Below are positions 1 through 7,366 of a stretch of 16,812 bases of DNA, in pieces. Position 1 is the stretch's first letter, and each line of letters starts with the position of its first letter. The stretch is taken from contig JBFKOL010000057.1 in NCBI GenBank assembly GCA_041628815.1, positions 1 through 16,812 of the forward strand. The letters are read 5' to 3'. The notes under the pieces were generated by a model. The model saw only the letters and a list, made by a program, of their open reading frames with translations, was not told where the DNA came from and made no database searches. The DNA comes from JBFKOL01 sp041628815 (GTDB lineage Bacteria; Bacteroidota; Bacteroidia; Chitinophagales; Saprospiraceae). Both the position numbers and the translations under genes were made by a program.

Positions 1-566
1 GAGAAGAAGTCAAAGGAGATGTGGCAAGGTCTATTTTTTATTTCTATACCATGTATCAAGAAGAAGCGCTGGAAGCTGATCCGGAGTTTTTTGAAAACAT
101 GCGTGAGGTGCTTTGCCAATGGCATAAAATGGACCCCGCAGACAGTATCGAATATCAAAGAAACCTCTTAAAGGCAAAATATCAACAGGGCAAATCGAAC
201 CCATTCATACTTGATTGCAGCCTGGCCAACAGGTTATACTGCACAGACATTTCTTCAGAATGTGTCGACCTCATCACTGCCGTCAATGAACCATTCAGAC
301 TTCAAAAGCCCTTTAAACCCAAGGTGAGGGTCATACCCAACCCCAATACAGGTAAGTTCATCATGGACATTACAGACACCCCTCCAGGCCCTTACCACCT
401 GAAGGTATTTGACGTCGAAGGACGGTTGATCTATAGTATGCGCGAAAGACTCGACTTCTATAACACCGTGAATATCTGGAATAACCGTCCTGGCATTTAT
501 TTCCTGCACCTCGTCAATGAACAAAGTGGTAAAAAATATTCCGGATCCTTTCAGATAACAGGGTGA
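1..566 (+). CDS. Secreted endonuclease I family nuclease with T9SS sorting domain, 5'-truncated
   Basis: The reading frame is open to the left edge, so the GTG at 21 is internal rather than the start. In frame from base 3 the protein reads KGDVARSIFYFYTMY, followed by a QWHKMDPAD segment and QGKSNPFILD. This is the C-terminal half of the endonuclease I fold (EndA/Vvn/Bsn family), a metal-dependent, non-specific DNA/RNA nuclease. The catalytic His region lies off the window. About 30 residues after the nuclease core comes a Por-type C-terminal sorting domain: PNPNTGKF, then GPYHLKVFDVEGRLIY, then PGIYFLHLVN. This implies Sec export followed by type IX secretion to the surface or medium, where it would scavenge nucleic acid (inference). 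The stop TGA at 564-566 overlaps the next gene's GTG. Confidence 0.88.
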   Translation, partial: EEVKGDVARSIFYFYTMYQEEALEADPEFFENMREVLCQWHKMDPADSIEYQRNLLKAKYQQGKSNPFILDCSLANRLYCTDISSECVDLITAVNEPFRLQKPFKPKVRVIPNPNTGKFIMDITDTPPGPYHLKVFDVEGRLIYSMRERLDFYNTVNIWNNRPGIYFLHLVNEQSGKKYSGSFQITG

Positions 567-2281
567 GTAAAACGTTGTCAGGGATGAATGACTACACGGA
601 TCTTACTGTCCGTGGCCCAATCAGTCACGATCCTTGGGTTGTATGCCTGTTTTTATCTTCTGAAGAAAACGTGACGCCCGGTGAGAACAATGGCACTTCA
701 GATCGAACACGAAAATATGTATTACATGCCTGCGATTTCTTGGTATCCAAAAAATCCAAGAACAAGCCTGATGGTCATAGGATTATAGACAAAGTTGCCG
801 AAAACACCGGGATGCATATCTCCTCAAGTGATGTCAGCATTGTTTTTAGAAGAGACACCTTGGACTTTTATCCGCTTTACTACGTTTGTTCGGATTCGTG
901 CATCGCTTTTTCCAGGTCAATTAAAAGTCTGCTGCCTTTTGTCTCTGTCAGGAGGTTATCTCACGAAGGGCTGACGGACTGGTTGATACTTCAAAATGCC
1001 GGTCACAGACCTTATACCCTTTTCGATGGCATCCGTACCTTGCGACAAGGCGAAGAGATGCGCATCCTGCCAGGGAAAAAGGCATCATACGAGGTCGAAT
1101 GGGTCGCAAATAACGAAAGACCATCGCTGTTCGGAAATGTTGAAGACCTGGCAAAATCCCTTGAAGGCCTTTTGTTAAAATCTATAGCGTCGGCGGCCGT
1201 GGAACACCAAGTCCGTGGTTTGATGAGTGGCGGTCTAGACAGCACACTGCTTCAAGCCCTGGCTTCAAAAAAACAGTGGGTTCGACAAGAAGCAATTACG
1301 GCTTCATTCGACCTTCCCGGTTTCGATGAAACAGCGGGCATCCAGGCCATGGCACAGGCTTTCAAAAAACTTCAAATCCACAGGTGTTCCATAAGATCAC
1401 CGGAATTTGCCAAAGACATTGAGGACCTACATTTTTGCCTGGAAACACCCACCTGGTCCTGTGGCAGCTACATACAGTATGCATTGTACCGACAAGCACA
1501 CTCCATGGGGTGGGAAATCGTTCTGGATGGTACGGGAGCCGACGCTCTTTTCGCCGGTCATCTTCCGCACAAGGACCAGTATACGATGCACTTGATAAAG
1601 ACAGGTCAAATCCTGGCATTTTCCCGGCAACTTCACTTACGAGAATTAAAAAGGATTGCCAAAAGCTTTGCCAAGTATTGCCTTTTTCCTCGTTTGAACC
1701 GCCATCTTCGCGAGAAGTTATCGAGATGGTACTGGCACGATTTGAGGTACATCAAACGCGATTTTCTGCATGCATATTTTGATGAAGTCGACGTCGGAAT
1801 CAAACCCTTCTGTGGAGAACCCACCAGTATGATGGATGCTGCACTTCTGCGAGGAGATACAGCTCACTTGAGGCAATTTCCATTCAAGTGTGCCAGTCAT
1901 TTTAAAATGAAGTCTTACGCTCCTTTTATCGATGAACAGACCGTGGTACAGATTGCACGTTCCATTCCTGTGACAGAACTGTTCGGGGATGGAATGCCTA
2001 AATCATTTTTACGCCAGTATTTCGGAAAATTCCTTCCGGCTGCCTTAATAGCAAAAAGGGATAAGAATCCAATGAGAAGTCCCAATAACGAATGGATTAC
2101 GATGTATAAAAAAGAGTGGCAGCCCTATATATTCGATTCTGGTCTTTCAACGATTTTTCATCTCGATCTACTCGAAAAGGATTACGATCATTTTTTCACT
2201 ATTTCAGGACAGCCAGAGACTTATAGACATTTCAAATTCTTCAGTCTTGGGGTTTGGAAGACGGTGTTTGGTGTGGTTTGA
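563..2281 (+). CDS. Asparagine synthetase-like (AsnB-related) amidotransferase/ATP-pyrophosphatase domain protein
   Basis: The C-terminal half is an asparagine-synthase domain. It has the ATP-pyrophosphatase loop SGGLDST at about 222-228, a GTGADALFAGH segment where AsnB has GEGSDExFGGY, and KSFLRQYFGKFLP...KRDKNPMRSP, matching the family's LRxxxxxxLPxxIxxRxK region. The N-terminal half resembles a shrunken Ntn amidotransferase domain: DTLDFYPLYY at 98-107 corresponds to DPxGxxPLYY, and TLFDGIRTLRQGE follows. There is no Cys at position 2 and no NGEIYN- or GDGE-like segment, so glutamine hydrolysis looks lost. It probably adenylates a carboxylate and transfers it to ammonia or another amine, as in beta-lactam synthetase relatives (inference). 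The GTG start overlaps the nuclease stop by 4 bp; ATG at 584 is an alternative. The substrate is unknown. Confidence 0.8.
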   Translation: MSKTLSGMNDYTDLTVRGPISHDPWVVCLFLSSEENVTPGENNGTSDRTRKYVLHACDFLVSKKSKNKPDGHRIIDKVAENTGMHISSSDVSIVFRRDTLDFYPLYYVCSDSCIAFSRSIKSLLPFVSVRRLSHEGLTDWLILQNAGHRPYTLFDGIRTLRQGEEMRILPGKKASYEVEWVANNERPSLFGNVEDLAKSLEGLLLKSIASAAVEHQVRGLMSGGLDSTLLQALASKKQWVRQEAITASFDLPGFDETAGIQAMAQAFKKLQIHRCSIRSPEFAKDIEDLHFCLETPTWSCGSYIQYALYRQAHSMGWEIVLDGTGADALFAGHLPHKDQYTMHLIKTGQILAFSRQLHLRELKRIAKSFAKYCLFPRLNRHLREKLSRWYWHDLRYIKRDFLHAYFDEVDVGIKPFCGEPTSMMDAALLRGDTAHLRQFPFKCASHFKMKSYAPFIDEQTVVQIARSIPVTELFGDGMPKSFLRQYFGKFLPAALIAKRDKNPMRSPNNEWITMYKKEWQPYIFDSGLSTIFHLDLLEKDYDHFFTISGQPETYRHFKFFSLGVWKTVFGVV

Positions 2282-3203
2282 CTGCAAGGGCTGTGCCAAT
2301 GTGATGAACACTTCCTTCAGTAGCCAAGTATGAATGCTCAAATACAGACCTGGCCTCTTCTAACAGTGGCTGCAGGTCTTTGTACCTGCTGGAATAATGA
2401 CCGATTAAAAGTGACTTCACCCTTCCCAAACTGGCAATTTCGGCAGCTTCATAAGCCGTACTATGCATGCGTTCTCTTGCTTTTTTTGCCAAGTCATGCA
2501 AATAGGTAGCCTCATGATACATCAGGTCACACCCCTGTATATAAGGTATAATGGTCTTTGTAAACATGGTGTCAGAACAATATACGAAGGACCTTCGGTT
2601 AGCTGGGGGCAAGACCAACTGACCGTTGGTTATGACCTGACCATTCCGGAGGAGATCTCCTCCGGATTTCACCTCTTGAATTTCTGCGAAGCTCATTGAC
2701 CATTTTTCTATCGCTTCTGGCCTGATATTAAGAGGCTTATGCTTTTCGACAAATTTGTATGCATAAGTGGGCATTCGGTGAACAAGAGGAAAAGCAAAAA
2801 CTTCAAGGAGTGGTAGATCTAGTATTTTGCGATATTGTTTTCCCTGGATTTCTTCGAAAACCAGTTCAAAGCTGAGCCTGGCCCTGGTACTGTCGATAAT
2901 GTGATTGACAAATTGACTCAGGCCAGCTGGCCCATAAAGGTAAAGTGGTCGTGTGCGGTTGTTTAAATTGTAGGAATTGATAAATCCAGGTAAGCCAAAA
3001 ATGTGATCTCCATGTAAATGTGATATGAAGACGTGATCAATTCTGGACCTCCTGATTCCAAATTCCGACATTTTGATTTGGGCCCCTTCTCCGCAATCAA
3101 TAAGGAACAATGTCTCGTGATGATTGAGGACAAATGATGATGGAAACCTGCCAGGCATGGGAGTGGCAGAATTGGCTCCCAGTACGGTCAAGGCAAAGCG
3201 CAT
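2241..3203 (-). CDS. rnz: Ribonuclease Z (tRNA 3' endonuclease)
   Basis: Metallo-beta-lactamase-fold endonuclease of 320 residues, near the usual 305-310 for the short bacterial form. It cleaves the 3' trailer of tRNA precursors after the discriminator base. The zinc ligands are all visible: HLHGDH at 62-67, His142 in LVHRMP, Asp211 in YCSDT, HEATY at 230-234 and His269 in IGHYSSRY. MHSTA at 246-250 is the usual motif before the last ligand. ATG starts 4 bp after the STAS gene stop, so the two are almost certainly co-transcribed. The last 13 codons run antisense to the end of the asparagine-synthetase-like gene (41-bp convergent overlap). The tail after about residue 305 (HQTPSSKPQD) is not conserved family sequence. 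Confidence 0.95.
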   Translation of the reverse strand: MRFALTVLGANSATPMPGRFPSSFVLNHHETLFLIDCGEGAQIKMSEFGIRRSRIDHVFISHLHGDHIFGLPGFINSYNLNNRTRPLYLYGPAGLSQFVNHIIDSTRARLSFELVFEEIQGKQYRKILDLPLLEVFAFPLVHRMPTYAYKFVEKHKPLNIRPEAIEKWSMSFAEIQEVKSGGDLLRNGQVITNGQLVLPPANRRSFVYCSDTMFTKTIIPYIQGCDLMYHEATYLHDLAKKARERMHSTAYEAAEIASLGRVKSLLIGHYSSRYKDLQPLLEEARSVFEHSYLATEGSVHHIGTALAVKPHQTPSSKPQD

Positions 3204-3207
3204 CGGC

Positions 3208-3588
3208 CTATTCTTCCTCTGATTCGGATAATTCCTTTTGCAATTCTTCCATCATGACGTATTCTTCACTTTCCTGTAATGTTGGAACAATCGTTAAGAT
3301 GGTCTCAAGCCTCGATATCTCAATCAATTTCTTGACAGCAGGATGTACTACATTGGTAATTACGAAAGCGCCGTAATTGTTCCAAAGCCTGTTTGCTGTC
3401 AGTATGGCACTTAAACCGGAAGAATCGACATACTTTACTTCCGACATGTCAAAAATTAAATTTTTCACCCCTTCATTCCTTAAGAACACAAATTCGCTCT
3501 TCAAGTCTGGCGCCAATATGGAATTGAGATTTTCGTCTTCAAGTTTGATGATGGAGTAACGATCCTTTTTGTCCAAACTGATTTTCAT
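3208..3588 (-). CDS. STAS-domain protein (anti-sigma factor antagonist-like)
   Basis: A 126-residue single STAS domain of SpoIIAA/RsbV type. NLIFDMSEVKYVDSSGLSAI (about 43-62) holds the DSSGL motif whose second Ser is the phosphorylation site of SpoIIAA-type antagonists. The following VHPAVKKLIEISRLETIL matches the family's C-terminal helix and strand. An acidic tail (EELQKELSESEEE) is extra. In the classical system the unphosphorylated form binds an anti-sigma/HPK kinase; no kinase, phosphatase or sigma factor is nearby, so the partner is unknown. It is the first gene of a two-gene unit with rnz, and a TATATTTG -7 element lies about 44 bp upstream. Confidence 0.88.
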   Translation of the reverse strand: MKISLDKKDRYSIIKLEDENLNSILAPDLKSEFVFLRNEGVKNLIFDMSEVKYVDSSGLSAILTANRLWNNYGAFVITNVVHPAVKKLIEISRLETILTIVPTLQESEEYVMMEELQKELSESEEE

Positions 3589-3631
3589 AGGGTTTACTTG
3601 TTATGGTGCTTGTATGCATATTAGACGCCGG

Positions 3632-3639
3632 CAAATATA
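3632..3639 (-). promoter_or_regulatory. -7 promoter element for the STAS-rnz operon
   Basis: On the minus strand this reads TATATTTG, a full match to the Bacteroidota TAnnTTTG element. It predicts transcription starting near 3627, giving a leader of about 39 nt to the STAS start at 3588. No good TTG -33 match stands at 17-19 bp, so the call rests on the -7 box and its position. Confidence 0.55.
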
Positions 3640-3864
3640 GGATATTGTGCAAGGTTATCATGAGTTTTAAAAGCATTTCGATATCCGTCTTGTCAAATGT
3701 TTCTCATACCACCGGCATTTTTATACACAATTATATATTATTATTATATTTAATGTATAAAATATTGATATCTGCCGTTGGTGTGGGGATAGATATCGGT
3801 GGCTGTCCTACCCATTCGCACATTATTAACCTGACAAAAGAGCACTTTTAACGCAATGGCACGT

Positions 3865-3897
3865 TTTTGTTAGTACATTAACGAACTGATAACAAAA
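3865..3897. repeat. Operator-like 8-17-8 inverted repeat upstream of the clpC -7 box
   Basis: TTTTGTTA (3865-3872) and TAACAAAA (3890-3897) are exact reverse complements 17 bp apart, covering the -33 region of the clpC promoter. A smaller GTTA-6-TAAC symmetry (3869-3882) nests inside. AT-rich sequence can give such matches by chance, so this is a candidate transcription-factor site only. Confidence 0.3.
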
Positions 3898-3913
3898 TCC
3901 CAACATACTTTTG
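3886..3913 (+). promoter_or_regulatory. Promoter of clpC
   Basis: TACTTTTG at 3906-3913 matches TAnnTTTG exactly, with a partial -33 element (CTG at 3886-3888) at the standard 17-bp spacing. The predicted start is near 3918, giving an unusually long leader of about 130 nt before the clpC ATG at 4051. Confidence 0.6.
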
Positions 3914-3918
3914 TGCGA

Positions 3919-3966
3919 ATGGATAGATTTAATGTTATAATTGTCAGAGGGAGGAGTAAGACTTAG
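3919..3966 (+). other. Possible leaderless upstream ORF in the clpC leader
   Basis: An ATG at 3919-3921 lies within a nucleotide or two of the predicted transcription start and opens 15 codons (MDRFNVIIVRGRSKT) ending in TAG at 3964-3966. It could be translated from the 5' end as a leader peptide. It may equally be chance; conservation was not testable here. Confidence 0.2.
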
Positions 3967-4050
3967 AGTAAAACTATAAAACCAAAGTCTGGGATAAATT
4001 GTTGATAGATTAAAGGATGAAAATTTAGGAAAGAAACCAGTTACAGATTT

Positions 4051-6603
4051 ATGAACAGGAAATTCTCACCGAAAGTTAAGAAGATCATATCCCTCAGCCG
4101 GGATGAAGCCCTGCGATTAGGCCACGACTATATCGGTACAGAACACTTGCTGCTGGGCATGCTAAAAGAAAAAGATAACATGGCCATAAAGGTTCTGTCT
4201 TCTCTTGAGCTCGACCTAGACCAATTGAAGTACCGGGTTGAAGAGGCGACTAAAGCCAATAAAGCAGAAAGTACCGATCTTAATGTCGGCAACATTCCCC
4301 TGAACAAGCACGCGGAAAAAGTCCTGAAGGTGACCTTCTTGGAGTCTAAACTTTTCAAAAACGACGAGATCAATCCGGAGCACCTCATGTTATCTATCCT
4401 GAAGCATAAAGAAAACCTGGCCTCACGTATACTCGATCATTTCGAAGTCGACTACGAGTCCTACAAATCAGAACTTGAATACGTAACTCAAGAACAAAAC
4501 GGCAATTTCGAATACATCCAGGATTCTTCGACGGATTCTGACATGCCCATAGAGGACGAAAGCGGCGGGTCCTATTCAACCAGGACGGGCCGGAGGTCAG
4601 GCACCAAGTCGAGGACACCAGTCCTGGATAATTTTGGTCGCGATGTTACGCGACTTGCCGAAGAAGGTAAACTTGATCCTATCATCGGTCGTGAAAACGA
4701 AATCGAAAGGGTATCTCAAATATTGAGCAGGAGAAAGAAAAACAATCCAATTTTAATTGGAGAACCTGGCGTTGGCAAAACAGCCATTGTCGAGGGTCTT
4801 GCTTTGCGGATCAATCAGAAAAAGGTGAGCAGAACCTTGTACGACAAGCGCATAGTGATGCTTGACCTGGCTGCCTTGGTAGCAGGCACAAAATACCGCG
4901 GTCAGTTTGAGGAGAGAATGAAAGCCATCATGAACGAACTTGAGAAATCGCGGGATGTCATACTCTTCATAGATGAAATACACACCATTATCGGTGCAGG
5001 AGGATCTACCGGATCGCTCGATGCTTCGAATATATTTAAACCTGCCCTAGCCAGGGGTGAATTGCAGTGCATCGGTGCATCGACGCTGGATGAATATCGT
5101 CAGTACATTGAAAAAGACGGGGCTCTTGATCGTCGTTTTCAAAAGGTAATGGTTGATCCACCGAATATCGATGAAGCTATCCATATCCTCGACAATATCA
5201 AGTCTAAATATGAAGACTTTCACAATGTAGATTATACTGAAGAAGCTATAAAGGCCTGTGTATTTTTGAGCGACCGCTATATCAGTGATCGCCATCTACC
5301 CGACAAGGCGATCGATATCCTCGATGAGGTAGGTGCTCGAACACATTTGAAAAATATCCACGTGCCTAAATACATAGAGGATCTCGAAGCACAAATTGAA
5401 GAAATACGAGATCATAAAAACCAGGCAGTAAAGAACCAGCAGTATGAAAAGGCGGCTGATCTGAGAGATCACGAGAGTAAACTGTTCAAAAAGCTAGAAC
5501 AAGCGAAAAAAGAGTGGGAAGAAGAAGCCAAATCTAAGCGTCATCCCGTAGACGAGGAGGATATAGCCGAAATCGTCTCTATGATGACTGGAATTCCCGT
5601 AAGAAGGGTAGCACAAAACGAAAGCAACAAACTCGTAGGAATGGTTGACGATCTCAAAAAAGAGATCATAGGCCAGGACGAGGCAATCGTGAAAGTTACC
5701 AAGGCCATTCAACGAAATCGGGTAGGATTGAAAGATCCTTCCAAACCCATTGGGTCGTTCATTTTCCTTGGCCCTACCGGTGTCGGAAAAACCGAATTGG
5801 CAAAGGCATTGGCTCGTTATCTGTTTGACACCGAAGATGCGCTCATCCGCATTGACATGAGCGAGTATATGGAGAAATTTTCCATCAGCCGACTGATCGG
5901 CGCTCCTCCAGGATACGTAGGCTATGAAGAGGGAGGTCAGCTGACCGAAAAAGTGCGAAGAAAGCCTTATTCGGTAATCTTGCTCGATGAAATCGAAAAA
6001 GCACACCCTGATATCTACAATATATTGTTACAGGTATTGGATGATGGACAATTGACCGATGGTCTGGGCAGAAAGGTGGACTTCAAGAATACCTTGATCA
6101 TTATGACATCGAATATCGGTGTTAAAAAGCTCAAAGATTTTGGCCAGGGAGTTGGCTTTGCCACCAGTGCCCGGGTCGAAGGTGCCAACGAACACGCCAA
6201 GAATATCATCGAAAACTCTCTGAAAAGAACTTTCTCTCCAGAATTCCTGAACAGGATCGACGACGTGGTCATTTTCAATTCACTCGACAAAGAAAATATC
6301 CTCGAAATCGTGGAACTCGCCCTTGAGCAACTTCAGACAAGACTCGCACAAATGAGTTATACCGTGAAATTGTCAAAAGCGGCCAAGGAATTTCTGGCAG
6401 AAAAGGGATATGATCCCAAATACGGTGCAAGGCCGTTACACCGGGCTATACAGAAATACATCGAAGACCCATTGGCAGAGAAAATTCTGAGCCTGGGATC
6501 CAAGCAAGGATATCAGTTTAAAGTAGGATATTCCAAAGGAAAGGATGAACTCAACATCTCAGAGGTCAATAGCGAGAAGGAATCTGAAGCTTTAAAGGAA
6601 TAA
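4051..6603 (+). CDS. clpC: ATP-dependent Clp protease ATP-binding subunit ClpC
   Basis: A Hsp100 unfoldase of 850 residues that feeds proteins to ClpP in the cytoplasm. Two Clp N repeats occupy about 1-145, starting with RKFSPKVKKIISLSRDEA and GHDYIGTEHLLLGML. AAA+ domain 1 has Walker A GEPGVGKT (237-244) and Walker B VILFIDEI (303-310). A UVR/M-domain coiled coil lies at about 446-490. AAA+ domain 2 has Walker A GPTGVGKT (574-581) and Walker B VILLDEIE (642-649). The VGF tripeptide at 701-703 is the ClpP-docking loop, which separates ClpC from ClpB. A Ser/Thr-rich acidic linker at about 157-190 joins the N domain to D1. No ctsR or mcsA/mcsB neighbour is present, so control differs from Firmicutes; the inverted repeats upstream are candidates. 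Confidence 0.97.
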   Translation: MNRKFSPKVKKIISLSRDEALRLGHDYIGTEHLLLGMLKEKDNMAIKVLSSLELDLDQLKYRVEEATKANKAESTDLNVGNIPLNKHAEKVLKVTFLESKLFKNDEINPEHLMLSILKHKENLASRILDHFEVDYESYKSELEYVTQEQNGNFEYIQDSSTDSDMPIEDESGGSYSTRTGRRSGTKSRTPVLDNFGRDVTRLAEEGKLDPIIGRENEIERVSQILSRRKKNNPILIGEPGVGKTAIVEGLALRINQKKVSRTLYDKRIVMLDLAALVAGTKYRGQFEERMKAIMNELEKSRDVILFIDEIHTIIGAGGSTGSLDASNIFKPALARGELQCIGASTLDEYRQYIEKDGALDRRFQKVMVDPPNIDEAIHILDNIKSKYEDFHNVDYTEEAIKACVFLSDRYISDRHLPDKAIDILDEVGARTHLKNIHVPKYIEDLEAQIEEIRDHKNQAVKNQQYEKAADLRDHESKLFKKLEQAKKEWEEEAKSKRHPVDEEDIAEIVSMMTGIPVRRVAQNESNKLVGMVDDLKKEIIGQDEAIVKVTKAIQRNRVGLKDPSKPIGSFIFLGPTGVGKTELAKALARYLFDTEDALIRIDMSEYMEKFSISRLIGAPPGYVGYEEGGQLTEKVRRKPYSVILLDEIEKAHPDIYNILLQVLDDGQLTDGLGRKVDFKNTLIIMTSNIGVKKLKDFGQGVGFATSARVEGANEHAKNIIENSLKRTFSPEFLNRIDDVVIFNSLDKENILEIVELALEQLQTRLAQMSYTVKLSKAAKEFLAEKGYDPKYGARPLHRAIQKYIEDPLAEKILSLGSKQGYQFKVGYSKGKDELNISEVNSEKESEALKE

Positions 6604-6699
6604 ATACTTTATTCATATTTCCCTATTTTAACGATAAACTAAGAACTTTATCGCGGAACCATTTGGTGCCGTTGACTATTATTAAATAAATAAAAACAT

Positions 6700-7284
6700 T
6701 TGAGGAGAAGAAAAAGAACAAGTTACAAAAAACCAGTTGAGCCCCAATTTAGAATCAACCGCAGGATCGATGCACCAGAGATCCGCCTGGTTGGGGATAA
6801 TCTTGATGAAGTATCTCAAGTAGCAGGTCAAACAATCACACCCGACATCTATCAAACGAGACAAGCTGCCAAATGGGCTGCAGAAATGGGCCTCGATCTT
6901 GTCGAAATAAGCCCTAATGCCGAGCCACCTGTTTGCAAGATCATTGACTACAAGAAGTTTCTTTACGCTAGGAAAAAGAAACAGAAAGAGCTCAAAGCCA
7001 AGACGGTAAAAACGGTAGTTAAAGAGATTCGTTTCGGTCCGAATACAGATGATCACGACTTTGAATTTAAGTTGAGGCACGCTAAAAAGTTTCTTGAAGA
7101 TGGCGCCAAGGTTAAAGCCTATGTTCATTTCCGGGGGCGTTCCATCGTCTTTAAAGAACGCGGGGAACTGCTTTTGCTCAAATTCATCAAAGAGTTGGAT
7201 GAATACGGAAGCGCTGAAAATTTGCCAAAACTCGAAGGCAGACGAATGAACGTGATCATCGGTCCTAGCAAGAAAAAGAAGTAA
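6700..7284 (+). CDS. infC: Translation initiation factor IF-3, TTG start
   Basis: IF3 binds the 30S subunit, blocks 50S joining and checks the start codon. The N domain includes FRINRRIDAPEIRLVGDN (17-34) and GLDLVEISPNAEPPVCKIID (64-83). The basic linker (KKKQKELKAKT) and the C domain with VKEIRFGPNTDDHDFEFK (107-124) and VHFRGR (142-147) follow. The frame has a TAA at 6691-6693 and its next ATG is codon 63, so TTG at 6700 is the only ordinary start; non-AUG starts that support self-regulation are a known infC trait. At 194 residues it is about 14 longer than usual because of an insertion near 36-49. It lies 96 bp after clpC with no clear promoter of its own, and neither thrS nor rpmI-rplT flanks it. 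Confidence 0.95.
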   Translation: MRRRKRTSYKKPVEPQFRINRRIDAPEIRLVGDNLDEVSQVAGQTITPDIYQTRQAAKWAAEMGLDLVEISPNAEPPVCKIIDYKKFLYARKKKQKELKAKTVKTVVKEIRFGPNTDDHDFEFKLRHAKKFLEDGAKVKAYVHFRGRSIVFKERGELLLLKFIKELDEYGSAENLPKLEGRRMNVIIGPSKKKK

Positions 7285-7366
7285 GACGACGCATTATTCA
7301 GATTCTTTTGGTAGTCTTTGAGAGCCTCTATCGGGCTATCAGGTCAGATTTGTGACGGAGCAAATA

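Larger units (their letters stand above)
3812..3922. repeat. 11-bp perfect inverted repeat bracketing the clpC promoter
   Basis: CCATTCGCACA at 3812-3822 and its exact reverse complement TGTGCGAATGG at 3912-3922 are separated by 89 bp. The right arm overlaps the last two bases of the -7 box and the predicted transcription start. The left arm lies roughly 100 bp upstream. The geometry suits a regulator bound at two sites with a loop between them, or a long stem in any transcript crossing both arms. The symmetry is seen; the function is inference. Confidence 0.5.
3589..4050. other. Divergent intergenic regulatory region
   Basis: A 462-bp gap between the divergently oriented STAS and clpC genes, with no convincing protein gene. 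The stretch from 3720 to 3770 is very AT-rich. It contains a promoter for each side, an 11-bp inverted repeat (arms 3812-3822 and 3912-3922), an 8-bp inverted repeat (3865-3872 and 3890-3897) and a long clpC leader with a 15-codon ORF. An 82-codon open frame at 3603-3851 looks like chance: no conserved motif, and it covers the minus-strand promoter. Confidence 0.7.

Noticed and set aside
3603..3851. 82-codon open frame in the STAS-clpC intergenic region
   Set aside because: No domain or motif, low-complexity AT-rich composition, and it covers the STAS promoter; most likely chance.
5494..6006. 170-codon frame antisense to clpC
   Set aside because: Shadow of the conserved D2 AAA+ domain on the plus strand.
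6598..6614. GAATAAA-TAC-TTTATTC hairpin at the clpC stop codon as a terminator
   Set aside because: All-AT stem apart from one G-C pair and no T-run after it; too weak for an intrinsic terminator.
6655..6670. GGAACC-ATTT-GGTGCC hairpin before infC
   Set aside because: The stem has an A-G mismatch and no T-run follows; could be a weak leader structure but not supportable.
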